A DNA stretch of 64,000 bases from the NCBI RefSeq assembly GCF_008831285.2, contig NC_045138.2:38741115-38805114 (forward strand). The letters are read 5' to 3'. Positions 27,901 to 39,719 of the stretch are shown in pieces. Within the stretch, counting starts at the first letter, position 1. The number at the start of each line of letters is the position of its first letter. The notes beneath the pieces are model-generated. The model ran no database searches, was not told where the DNA came from, and worked only from the letters and a program-made list of their open reading frames with translations. Position numbers and translations under genes: made by a program. The DNA is from Nymphaea colorata. Its lineage: Eukaryota > Streptophyta > Magnoliopsida > Nymphaeales > Nymphaeaceae.

Positions 27901-30900
27901 TTCTCATAGTTTTGCTGACTTAATAGGATGGTGGTGTTCTCCTCACTACATATGATATCGTGCGTAACAATTCAAAGGCGTTATGTGGTAATGACTTCTT
28001 GGATGATGATACAAGTGAGGAGACATGGGATTACATTATACTTGATGAGGTTAGCATGATATTGCTTAGTTATTCATAAAGTATTTCCTTGTACTTAGTA
28101 TCATGTAGAATTATAATGTCTCTTTCTACTAGACTTAAAATCCTTAAGGGTTCTTTTTTTTGGGTTGGTCCATGAAGTTACTCTGGGACTATGTGAAAAG
28201 AGATGGACCAGAAACAAAGAAAACATAGGGACTTCATTTATATACATTCACATTTTCAGCTTGTTGGTAGATGAAAATGCCCTTTTTGCTTCTATGTTGT
28301 CCAAATGTTAGTGTGGTTGCACTATCACACACTTTGCCTTTTTTTGTTGCACTATATTGTTAGGTACTGCTTGAATTGGTGTAGTATTTCTGTTTCATTG
28401 TAGCATCCCATTTAATGGTCACATTGCATGTGAGTGTTTTTATGATTTACTGTATTTATGAATCATACCTGTGAATGAGTTGAAGCTCTATTTTTTCATT
28501 ACCTTATTTCTTTTGATTAGGGTCATACCATAAAGAATCCTTCTACTCAAAGGGCCAAAAGTTTGATCCAAATCCCAGGTACACATCGAGTCATCATCAG
28601 TGGAACTCCTATACAGAATAATTTGAAGGTGCTATGCTATTTAATATCCTCTTTTCTTTTTGGCGGGTCGTTGTATGTAACTTTTGCTATGACTAACTTT
28701 TTTTGTGTGGCTTTTCTAGGAATTATGGGCCTTGTTTTACTTCTGCTGTCCCAAAGTTTTGGGAGATAAAAATGAGTAAGGCCTATGTTTCTGTAATTTG
28801 CTCTAATGATTGTTATTCAGTTTCATAACGTTTTTTATTCCAATTACTCACAGGTTTAAGGAAAAATATGAGAAGCCGATTCTCCGAGGAAATGATAAAA
28901 GTGCTACTGCCAGAGAAAAATGGGTGGGATCAACAGTTGCAAAAGTATGAATGCTCATGTTTGTTTTTGCTCATATAGAAGTTGATTTCTTGATGATTGG
29001 GCATGTGAATAAAATTTGGGTGGACACATGCTTTTCGTTTATCTCCTTAACATGCATTCTACCTCCAAGTGCTTGAGCCAGCATCCAGGGATTTCGTTTG
29101 GCACAGTTTTGGGCCTTTTTGCTGATGAAATGCACTTTCTGTTCTCCAGTGTGGCAGCAATGCTACCTTGCTATCATATTTAATGGATTTCTTCATAAAA
29201 ATATCTGAGATTCTGTATTGTCATTTTCCTTTGATACTTTTGTACTGAACTTGAGTCCAAACAGACTATGTTTTCATGTCTCAACTATGTTGGTTCTACT
29301 TTTTAGGATGTGATGTCTGAGTTTAATTCTGCATGATTTGTATTTCATACTTCTTTGATGCATGAATAATAGATTATTATCTGAAGTTTCCCTTTGTTCA
29401 CAGGAATTGAGAGAGAAGATCAAACCATATTTTCTGCGTCGACTGAAAAGTGAAGTTTTCCTTCATGAAGATACCAAATCTGCAAAGATTTCTAAAAAGG
29501 AGGAGATAATTGTCTGGCTTAGGCTTACCTCATGTCAGGTGGTAGCTTATAAATTTGTAATGATGTTTTAGACTTTTAGTTGCCGTAATTGGTTTTATCA
29601 TCTCATTCACTTTATGAATCAAGAACTCTGAGCCCTTTCATCATGTTAGATTTCTTCATTACTTCCTGTATGGTAAAGTTGCTTCATAGGCATGCATAAT
29701 AGGTGAAGATCATTTATTTGTCTGACTCAGCTTAGGTTAATCATTTGTACTAGCTGAACCTGTTCTAATGATCAGTTGCTCTTATTGTGGCAGAGGCAAT
29801 TGTATGAAGCATTTCTACAGAGTGAGACAGTTTTTTCGTCAGTCCAAGGATCACCATTGGCTGCTTTAACTGTAACAGTTCCTCAAAATTTCTGCTTCCC
29901 TCTAGAAGTTTTTAGCAACCAATCACAATTATTCATACCTTGTTGGTATTGGAATTCTCGTTGCTTGTTATTTGAAGTTTTCATGGTCTTTTGTGCTTAG
30001 TGTGTCATTGTTGTTTGTAATTGATGCTATAGTTTGTCCATTGTTGCATGCTGTAGATAGTGGAATGATAGTGCCCGATTGTTTAAAATTTAAACTTCCT
30101 CTAAGATGTTGTGTGCATTATTCTATGATACTTAACCCAGTAAAATATCATCCTAACAAACGGTTGGATCTAGTGCAATGGTAAAAGGTAGAGCTCCAGC
30201 AACGTGGGCTTCAGAAGTGGTGTAGCTGCACTGGTTAACAACTTATTGACCAGTCCTTGAACATGCATAAGAAAACTCCTAAAACTTGTAGGGATCATAT
30301 TTTGCACTTACTTTCAATTGAGCAAGCAGAGAAACATAGGATGTGTTGCTCAAGAAAGGTAGAATGGGGTTCATGCTTATGCCATTTATAACTTGTTTTA
30401 AGTTGGAAACTTTTAGTGGTGAAGATTTGATATTTTATTATTTTTCCATGCTTATGGTGCAATAGGTATTGAAAAAGATATGTGATCATCCGTCTCTGTT
30501 GACTCAAAGAGCAACAGATGACGTGTTGGAAGGGATGGACAAGATGCTTGATGGCGACGATCATGCTCTCATGGAAAAGATGGTGATGGATGTTACGAGA
30601 ATCTCTTCGGATGATGCACCAAGACAGTTGGGCAATGTTTCATGCAAAATAAATTTTCTGATGTCTTTGCTGGTACGTGCTTGTGGCTATGCTTGTCTCT
30701 GCTGGTCCCTTTTCCTTGCAAATGTTGAACTTGTTCTGCTAATCACCATGCAGGAAAACTTGGTTGCAGAAGATCATAACGTCCTTGTGTTTTCTCAGAC
30801 ACGGAAGATGTTAGACATCATTCAGGTATGGTTTGATTGTTTAGAATTATTATTGAACATGATTTATGCCTATGCCTGGGATTGATCTATTTGCAAGTTG

Positions 30901-33900
30901 AACTAATCGATCTATTTAGGCTGTTGCTTGAATTCAATTAGTTGTTTTACCAACAAGCAAAAAGTTGATTGCCAGCCCGATTTATAAACCCTGGGTCCAA
31001 TTCTTATCCATTTCTCCATTTAGTTCAAGTCTTCTGAAACACTGTCAGTTGCACTGTACTCCTGGCTGGGAAGCCATTTCAGCTGTCAAGCTGAAGGAGG
31101 TCAAGGATTTGATGATATGTCTCATGGCATATTAAGGTAACAAAAATGTGCTATAGGTTGTGAATAAAATGAGTAGAAGAGAAAAGTCGGGCAAAAGAAA
31201 TTGCATGAAAAAGTGAAGGGGACTTATCTATGATGTTTCAGTGAAAGAATCTTGTTCATAGAATGAGGATTTCATTCTGGAGCAAATAGGACAAAATTGG
31301 ACAAATTCGTGCAATTTTAATTGGAATATCGAAAAAAGCTGGAGGTTTATGGATTGGGAAGGGCCTACATGGCTATGTCATGTTCCTACGTTACCTTCTC
31401 TGCTGCTATTGGACTGATAGCTCTGCTATTTTGTGATGGTATCCATTCTTTTGTAGCCTATAAAATGCTAAAGAAGCTTCTTTTTATTGTGGCACTACCA
31501 TCTTCCTGGTTGTGGTCTAGTCTTCTAAGCTGTCTGAAAATTTTCTTTCATTCCTTGCAAAATGACTATTATTTGATGAGAGTGTCTACTCCCTTGTTGC
31601 AGGATGAAATAAAATGCAAAGGTTATGGGTTTTCACGCATTGATGGAACCACCAAAGCTTCAGAAAGACAAAACATTATCAATGTATCTGCTTTCTTTTT
31701 ACTCTTGACATTGCAAGTTGAGTTTAGGAATTCTTTCCCAGTTTCAGGCAATGAGGATACCACACTTAATGACAGGAATTCCAAGCGGGTAATGCGCCTC
31801 CCATTTTCCTCTTGACATCCCAAGTTGGTGGCCTTGGACTGACACTCACAAGAGCTGATCGTGTAATTGTGGTGGATCCAGCTTGGAATCCAAGGTTAAT
31901 CTCTTCTCTCTTTTTTTTTTTGGTGGAATCGTGAAATATAAATTCTCCTTGTTGGTGGATGTCCTTAGAAATGAATCTGATTTCTAGCATCACTCTAAAT
32001 ATATTTGATATCTGAAGACCAATCTTTGTTTTCTTCACTGAATACAATGTTGACCAATCTCAGAAAACCAGTGAGGCCTTTGTCCTGCTGATTTTTTCCT
32101 TTTTCCCATTTTTTTTACTTGTGATGGATCATTTCATATACTTAGTTTCAGGAGTTGGTTCTGTTTCGGTGCATGTTATTGGAGGGTAAAAGCTGCCTAG
32201 TTATTTCCTTCCTGTTGCAAGGAATCAGAGAAATGCATTTCTCCAAGTGCTCATGAAATCTTCTAGTATTTTTTTCTTAATGGTTGCTTAATCTTGTTCT
32301 CCATGTAGTGGCACACAAAGTTGCACATTCTTTGTGATTTTTCTTTATTTAATGCATATTTCATTCTCAGAAACGTTGTCCTCCTTTGTGGTGCTTTATT
32401 AACTGTAATACACGATCGATTTGACCAAATCTGCAGTTGGATGCATATGGAAAACTTTTGTTGTTTTGTCCTTCTACTTTTGTGGCCGAGTGTCTCTTGC
32501 TATTGAGTTTGAATTTTAGCTGCTGTTTTTCTTTTCTGCAAATTATTTCTTGCGGAAATATGGATACTTTTTTGAATTGAAAATTATATGAGACTAAAAA
32601 AAATGCTAATTAGCGGAAGACCATTAAGAAGGTTTCTCAAATACAGAAGTTAAAAAATAAAAACTAGAAAATTGATGCTTAAATTGTGTTAAAGTTTTTG
32701 ATGGAAACTCCAGAATATTGTGATATTGTATCTATTACCAGTTGCAATTATTATTGTGAAGCTCTGGTTGCCAATATTGCCACAGTATCTTTCCAAAGCA
32801 AGGTTGAGATTGATCATTATGGTCTGATGTGACAGAGATGCTTTATTTTGGACTCCCTCAAGTATGCCAGCACTTTAAGGGCTTGTTTGATCCAATATCT
32901 AAGGACATGACAATGGATGCACTCAAATTTCTTTTGACTTTTGATTTCCCAGTGTGAAGGTATCCCTTTGGATATCCCTTTGAAGAGGCTTCCCTTCGGG
33001 GTCAGGACTTGATGCTAGCCAGGGGAGAGGGAGTGGGGTAAACCTCAATTGAAACTGGAGCCAATGTATCATTCATCAACTCAATAGATCTATCATTTTC
33101 AATAGACAGAATACTCACGATCTACTCAGATGAAAGAAGTTTAATTAGTTAATTTTTCTGTCAAGTCGATCTAATTTTCTATTTCTCAACATCAAGAAGT
33201 TTGAAAGGGTAAGTTGATAGCAGTCAATACCAATGCTTTCTTATGTAGCAGTGGTACCGCTATACTGCTCGCGGTGCCAAAAAAGTCATGTCACAATTGT
33301 GTGTTTGTGGACTTGAATATGGACAAGTATCTCATTTTAGCATTTTCATTACTTTTTATGTATTCTCATTTAGTTGATATTTCTTCTCGCATGAAATTTT
33401 CAATTGGTATTTGAGCCTATCATGGACTCCACATCCATGCGTCGTTGTGACATAGACCTTAGCATTTGAATGTTTGAACAGTACGGACAATCAATGTGTA
33501 GACCGTGCATATAGAATTGGGCAACTCAAAGACGTGCTTGTGTATCGCTTGATGACTTGTGGCACCATTGAAGAGAAGATATACAAAATGCAGGTGACTT
33601 TTCTTGATCAATTCCTGATTTTTTCTTCTGAATTGAGTTTCTATAATTGTCTTGTTGTAAGAGTTCTTGGTCAACAATTTTTTGTTTTGTAGATAACATG
33701 TAACTTCAGCTTGCTGACGACATTCCATTTCAACTTAAATAATCATTTCAGAATTTGGACAACATCAATGACTTTGAGCATTCATAATGATTCTGTTAAC
33801 AGCCACAATCCCTGTTCTTAGGAATTTCTCTGCACGATTTTCCTTTTTAGGTTTGTGCCTTTATCATTTTTCCGTAGCAGATTTTCTCAGAACTTTTCAG

Positions 33901-36900
33901 AAGGTCCTGCACTTTTAGATTGACAAAAGTAATAGAGGAAAGTTAAAAAAACGGACTATAATATCTAGGTTTCATCAATTGTTGTTGTGAAAAGTTTGTG
34001 CATTATGACAGATAGCAGAAAAATTTTGCAAGTATCACCATGTTGTTGCCAAAAGGATGAAAAAAACGTTTCTGAGAAAATATTTCGAAATATTGCCAAA
34101 AATATACATTATGATACTTTTTCTCCCTATGGATATTTATTTTTTTTACATGTACTTCAAATATATGTTTTTTGCTTTTTTATTTCCAAGATCTGTTTCG
34201 AATTTCTAGCAATATTTTTGTGAAAAAAAGTCAGTTTAAACTTTAAAGATTACCATTTCATAAAATTTCTATTATTCTTCATATGTTTTCACTGGCTGAA
34301 TCTTCACAATTTTCCTGAGATTTTCTAGTGGGAAACAAAATCTCTAAAGAACTTTTGACTTGTGAGTTAACTTGAGAACAATATTTTTAGCAGTGGGTTT
34401 ATATGATACTTAAGATTATTAAAATGATGAAGTAAATAAAAAATAAATTGTATACAGATTAAAATATGTAATTTCTTGTAGTAAATACAGTGAATCTGTG
34501 ATACTATTTCCATATTATTGTAGCCCATGTTAACATTACAATATTTATGTCATAGCCACACATCACAGCATTTTTGCTTTAACGGTGAAGGATTTCTTGT
34601 TGCATACATATAGTGTCTTCTAAATTATAAGCCACTCTTTGCATACCTTTTGCATTTGGGGATCATTTTGACCTTCTACCATTTGAATTTTTTCTTTTAG
34701 TTTTTCCGTTATGTGGTATATATTGCACATTCCAACCATGGTTAGTTCATCTGAGTAGATTCTTATGTGCTGCTTGCTACTGTTACATTCTGCTGATTAT
34801 GACAGTTCTAGAAATGTTGATTTTGTGGTATAATTACTTAGGGACGCTTGTTTTGGACGGCTCATTCCAATGGGCTTCCTATAGAATTAGATTGTGTATT
34901 GGGCGGTTGCATCTTATGATGGAGTCACAGAGCTTCATCAAAGCCTTTTATAAGCACTCTCTAGCTAACTGTCATTTGAAACTATCACATGCTCTCAGTA
35001 GCACCACCCATGTTTTTATTCTGCAATCTTCGTCTTGGCTAATTTAATTTTCTTCACTACCTGATCATTTTCCCATCTAAAATCTGCTAGGTATTCAAGG
35101 GAGGCTTATTTAAAACTGCTACAGAACAGAAGGAGCAGACTCGATATTTTAGCCAGAAAGTATGCTTTTGGTACCAGTCGATTTTTTGCTCTGCTCCATT
35201 TTCTTCTTTTTTCTAAGAAATTGTCCATCCTTTTGCACATTTTATATATTATTTTATTTTGTAAAATTTAATTGCCTACCAATGCTTTTATTTCTTGTAG
35301 GATATCCGAGAACTCTTCAGCCTCCCTGAGCAGGGTTTTGATGTTTCACTTACTCAGAAGCAATTGCATGAAGAGCATGACTGTGAGCATATAATGTATG
35401 ATCTGATTAACTTATTTACTTTGAATTTAACATTTGCAGTCTTGGTAAATGTTATGTAGCATGGTCCTTCAAAGCTGTACAGCTGTTATGCTTTTGGCAA
35501 TAATAGGTTTTCATGTTTTTTGAGCTCGAGATAATTTTTCCCCATTCTCATGATATGTATAACGGAGGATGCTTTTGTTTTATACTTGTGCTTCTAGTTT
35601 AGATTTGCTTTTATAGCCAGTGTCGAGCTGTTGACCATTGAGTTCCCTTTTTTCCTTGTGTATATTGGTTATTCTCTTTAACCTCATAGTTTTCTTTTTC
35701 AGAAAGGTTTACAATTACAAATTCCATACCCTGGTTTGCTAAATAAGATCTGAAGCTACTTTTGAGATAGTAGTAGGATATTGGATGCATCAGTTAAATG
35801 TCGACTGTGTCCTCATTTGGAATTAAAAGCATATGCATGCACACTGTTTATGTAGAGCGTATTGCATACAAAATAAAATATGCATGTTGAAATTTATGAG
35901 ACATCTGAATATTTGAGTTCGAATCTGACACCATAAACACTTTTTTTGTGGTCCTTTTGCAAATAATGGACAGTTGATCAATAGTTTTATAGTGTCTATT
36001 ATGCTTTTGCCACATTTGAATACGACTGCTAAATTATACAATCTGAAAGGGATCTTAGAAAAATGCCTGAAGACTAAAGAGTAAAGAGGGAGGTAGATGC
36101 AACAAAAAGAGGAATGTTTGTAAGTGCCAAGTGGAAAGAGGGGGAAAAGTGGCGAAATTTAGGGTGGTGGATTTGTATTACCATCCAAAAATGTAAGAGC
36201 ATCAGGACCAAAAGAAAGGATCTGAGGTTGGAGTGGTGGGAAGATGATGAGGGTGAAGAACTGAAATTGACAGAAAGTCAGAAACCAAAAACCCCGAAAT
36301 TTGTTTTTATGCAGGCATTATGGCTTCACTGTTTCAGAATCTTTAGCGCCTGTTGGATTACTAGTCCGAAAGTCATATCAAATTGGCCCAAGCAATGGCC
36401 ATACTGCACTTTCAAGTGTTGTGGTCAAAATATATTATTAAGAAATTATGTATCTCTAATTTGGACACGTCAATCCCTCTTAAGAGGTTTATTTTTGGCT
36501 TTGTGTATCTACTCTTCACTGCATTGCTTGTTGGGTCGAATATTTTCTTGACTTGTGTAATTTGTTTGATTTGTCTTCATAGTGATGATTCCTTTAAGGA
36601 TCATGTCAAATTCCTGCATAGCCAAGGTATTGCTGGTATCAGTCATCATAGTTTGCTTTTCTCCAAGACTGCTGCTTTATCAGTTGCAAATGAGGATTGG
36701 GTTGCACCAAGGTAAGGAACATTGTCTCCATATTGGTTCCCTTTTATGACTTGGAATATCTTTATTTTCTTGTTAGTTTTCTTAATTTTTGTCATAGCTT
36801 ACAATAAAATGGCGCTGCCCTTTCATTGCATCTTTCATGTGTATTAGCTACAGATTATACCGAAATTGAAGATGCAAAACTAGATTATATGAATTCTTTC

Positions 36901-37723
36901 TTTTCCTACTCTTTTCAAAAATTGGTTCAGTTCTCTCTTATCAGGCAATGAAGCTAGTTATGATATGAAAATTGAATGTTGCATTTAAATTAATTGAAGT
37001 AAATGTAGCTTGTTGCATGAGTTCATATTTTGTAGAATTTGTGGCTGTTTTTAAATGCTGTATTTGCACATGAAAAATAAGCCATTTTTTGGTGCTGGTT
37101 GGTTTAGACATAATCAATTTTTTACAGGTTGCTCACTTTTTTTATGGTTTATAAGCAGAAAGAAGGTTACTTCTGTGGGGCGTGCATCTTCCACTTCTTA
37201 TCTAGAGCATAATGTGGATGGGTAGGAGAGAACATTAATAATTCTATGTACTACTAAACAACAAATGTCCTCTTTGAATTGTCAGATGTAATGATTTAAA
37301 TTACTTGCCCTTTCAGTGCTCATCTGGCAGTCAATCCAAGGGAATGGAAACAAAAAACCATGGATCCTTCGACTGCTGACTATGGTCGACTACATGAATC
37401 GGAAATCAGGGAGAGGATCAAGCGGCTAAGTCAAATTTTAGAAAACAAGGTATTAGGTATAATTTAGTGTTTTTCTAATATATTTCTTTTTGCTTGCTTT
37501 ATATTGATTGGCTGTACTTATTTTTCAGTCTCTTGTATCAAAACTATCAGATAAGGGAGAGAACATCAAAAAGAAGATTTTGGCCTTAAATTCAGAGCTT
37601 CTTAAGTTTTCTGCACGCAATCTTCAACCCGACGATTTGTCTTCTCGGGCTGAAGACAAACAAAAATCTGTTAGTGTGGATATTTCCTTGGAATTACAGA
37701 AGTTGTCTCTCAGTAACAAGTAA
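24969..37723 (+). CDS. SNF2-family DNA translocase, CHR24/ERCC6L (PICH)-like
   Basis: There are 21 exons: 24969-25104, 25247-25854, 26080-26210, 26294-26348, 27927-28049, 28521-28628, 28720-28775, 28854-28944, 29404-29538, 29794-29871, 30466-30672, 30754-30825, 31603-31683, 31776-31894, 33482-33593, 35091-35159, 35301-35395, 36583-36711, 37159-37221, 37317-37449 and 37529-37723. They join in frame to 931 residues with GT-AG introns throughout. SNF2 ATPases move along double-stranded DNA; the animal relative PICH works on ultrafine anaphase bridges. Motifs in order are 'GDDMGLGKT' (Walker A, about 238-246), 'DEGH' (350-353), 'SGTPIQNN' (378-385), 'FSQTRKMLD' (589-597), and '[14 protein letters not shown]' with 'DRAYRIGQ' (helicase C, to about 681). 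The N-terminus is acidic and short, and the C-terminus ends in a coiled-coil-like tail. Arabidopsis CHR24 is somewhat longer, so an upstream exon cannot be excluded. A near-consensus E2F-like 'tttggcg' lies at 24886. Confidence 0.93.
26807..26985. mobile_element. hAT-type MITE in CHR24 intron 4
   Basis: The left end 'caatggcagaggca' and right end 'ggcctcagccactg' are inverted complements (CAxTGGCxGAGGC) about 180 bases apart. The interior carries 'atatgtaaataagca' twice, as in other relics of the window. An exact 8-base target duplication was not seen, so the copy is old or its ends are slightly misplaced. Confidence 0.6.
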
Positions 37724-37780
37724 TTGAAACTAAGTGACAAGCTAGCATATGTATAGTTGAAGGCGCATCAGGTTGCCTGG

Positions 37781-37976
37781 CAGGTGATAAGCAACACCAC
37801 TAGTCTAGAAGCATGTTTGCTTGTTGGTCTCGTGTATAGCCGACTCAACACTAACCAGGAAGTGCGGAGCGGTCACTGCAGGTGATAAGCAACACCACTA
37901 GTCTAGAAGCATGTTTGCTTGTTGGTCTCGTGTATAGCCGACTCAACACTAACCAGGAAGTGCGGAGCGGTCACTG
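37781..37976 (+). repeat. Exact 98-bp tandem duplication
   Basis: The unit starting 'caggtgataagcaacaccac' occurs at 37781-37878 and again, apparently without a difference, at 37879-37976. It lies just after the CHR24 stop codon, probably in its 3' UTR. Lack of divergence implies a recent event. Confidence 0.95.
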
Positions 37977-38127
37977 TGTTTCTTCTTCATAAGGTCGCCT
38001 ACTGGGTTTCCTGATATGCATTCTGTGCAGATGTTTTCAGGAAGTACGGAGCCGTTGGTGCGTTTCTTCTTTGTAAGGTCGCCTACTGGGTTACCTGATA
38101 TGCATTCTGTGCAGATGTTTGCTTGGA
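37977..38127 (+). repeat. 84-bp imperfect tandem repeat
   Basis: A unit containing 'aaggtcgcctactgggtt' and 'atgcattctgtgcagatgtt' occurs twice at a spacing of 84 bases, directly after the 98-bp duplication. Its 'aggaagtacggagccgt' resembles 'aggaagtgcggagcggt' of the 98-bp unit, so the two arrays share ancestry. On the minus strand each unit reads as 28 open codons, most likely incidental. Confidence 0.9.
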
Positions 38128-38249
38128 GGAAGTCTGCTTTTGATTTTGAGATTAATTTCTTGTTTTCATGCATGCTTAGAAAAGGCTGATTGCATGCTTA
38201 GAAAAGGCGTTTTTGGTGTAAAGGAAACTGTGGCAATTAGTTCAAGCCT

Positions 38250-38255
38250 AATAAA
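38250..38255 (+). terminator. Possible CHR24 poly(A) signal
   Basis: AATAAA occurs 527 bases after the CHR24 stop, followed by an A run. If used, both tandem arrays fall in the 3' UTR. Nearer, weaker signals cannot be excluded. Confidence 0.3.
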
Positions 38256-38702
38256 AAAAAATGCAATCTGAAAAAGCACTCTACTTAATTATATATCAGT
38301 TTGCAATTAATGTACCTCTTCTGATTTAAGATTGTGCTACATGACTACAACGCAGTGTATGACTGCTTTACTCCTCTTCGATGTGTATTATAATCTGGAA
38401 GCGATGTCTGCCCACAGTGCAACATCACGTACAAGCAGAAGTTGGTCGTAGAATGTCGAAGCCTGATGGCATGCGCTGATTCACTTTTTGCATGCACCTT
38501 CCTAAGCAAATTCTAATAATCTGACTGGGAATTGATAAAAGGATCCAACCCAACAACAATATCAATCCGCTCTTATACTAGTCAGATCTAAGTTTTGTTT
38601 AAAAATGGCCAAATTTTGTACAGAATCTGAATATGCTTACATAAAATTTAATTAAGTGGAATTTGTTTACCGCTGGATATGACTTGATTGTAAATCATTA
38701 GA

Positions 38703-38730
38703 CCCCCCCCCCGCCCCCACCCCCCCCCCT
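38703..38730 (+). repeat. C-rich homopolymer tract
   Basis: Twenty-eight bases are nearly all C, with only a G and an A interruption. The minus strand is correspondingly G-rich and could form a quadruplex. The length is likely to vary and is prone to sequencing error. Confidence 0.9.
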
Positions 38731-38901
38731 ATTGCCGCAGCCCTATTCCCGATTAGCTTTTGATCGCCAATAAGTCTTGCACTTAATGGGTGTTGTTGTC
38801 TAAGGTAATGAATTGTGATTTTTGTTGATTAAATTGGGAAATTTTTTTCGCAAATCCGATCTCTGTGTTCCTTATTCAAAACATGATATCCATTATATCC
38901 A

Positions 38902-39160
38902 TTAGAAGGTGTTTGATTACTCCAGATTTGAAATCTATAGATCTGACCCGACAATTTTTGTTGATGTGACAAAAGATCTATTCTAAAATTCATGATTTAT
39001 CAAACTAAGGATCTTAGATCAGACCTAAGATGTACACTAAAATCCTTATTTTACGTCTCAGCATTGAGAAGATCGAAGGAGGGATTATCACATCTTAAAT
39101 CAACGGTTCTCAGGATAAATCTTGAGGATCTCAAATTCGACACTATCAAACACCTCCTAA
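38902..39160. mobile_element. MITE with TTAGRAGGTGTTTGAT ends
   Basis: The left end 'ttagaaggtgtttgat' and right end 'atcaaacacctcctaa' are near-perfect inverted complements about 259 bases apart. Inside them 'gatttgaaatc' pairs loosely with 'gatctcaaattc'. There is no coding potential. The superfamily is not assigned, because a clean target duplication was not found. Confidence 0.65.
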
Positions 39161-39544
39161 AGTCTGGTTTGGATTAACTGGATTCGACTTGGCTGTGTTG
39201 TGATTTCAGAACACTTTTACTACTATAGCAGGCGACATGCAAGATCCCATAGGCGCTCTTCCCTTGGACTGTCAATGGCAGAGCTCGTGGCAGAAGTTGT
39301 AGGCAATTTTGTTCCAAATTGGAAGGTTAGCCATGAGTTTCAACTAAAATGTCAATGCAAAAAAGACTTGCACAATGATTTCTCCAATTATAGTTCATAA
39401 TTGGACCCATATTCTCCCTTACGACCAGGACCCCCGTAGTCATACTCCAGTGGCAGTTTTCTGGTTTCAAATCCAACCAGTAGGGAGAAAATGAGGCGGA
39501 GAGTAAATTCCTGACGAAAAGGTTGGAATTGCTATTCGGTCTGA

Positions 39545-39550
39545 TTTATT
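39545..39550 (-). terminator. Probable TPT poly(A) signal
   Basis: On the minus strand AATAAA lies about 170 bases after the TPT stop codon, a normal distance for a plant 3' UTR. Confidence 0.45.
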
Positions 39551-39719
39551 TTTGGTGCACACTCGGGAGAAGGAACAGGAAGTTAAAATTCCACAACAAT
39601 GTCTCATGGAAACCATGAGCCCTAGAAAAGGAAGTTCTCCATTACACAGAACTGAGAGTGAAGAAACCGAACATAAATCCGTTCTCCAAGAGTCTTGATT
39701 AGCTGGGAGAAGCAGCATC

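Larger units (their letters stand above)
37724..39719. other. Intergenic region between the CHR24 and TPT 3' ends
   Basis: The two genes converge here. It holds the CHR24 3' flank with its tandem repeats, a possible poly(A) signal, a C-rich tract, a MITE-like element and the TPT 3' flank. No gene is seen. Confidence 0.6.

Noticed and set aside
31681-31823. Apparent frameshift in the CHR24 helicase C region
   Set aside because: A normal intron (31684-31775) restores the frame exactly and gives the conserved sequence, so the gene is not broken there.
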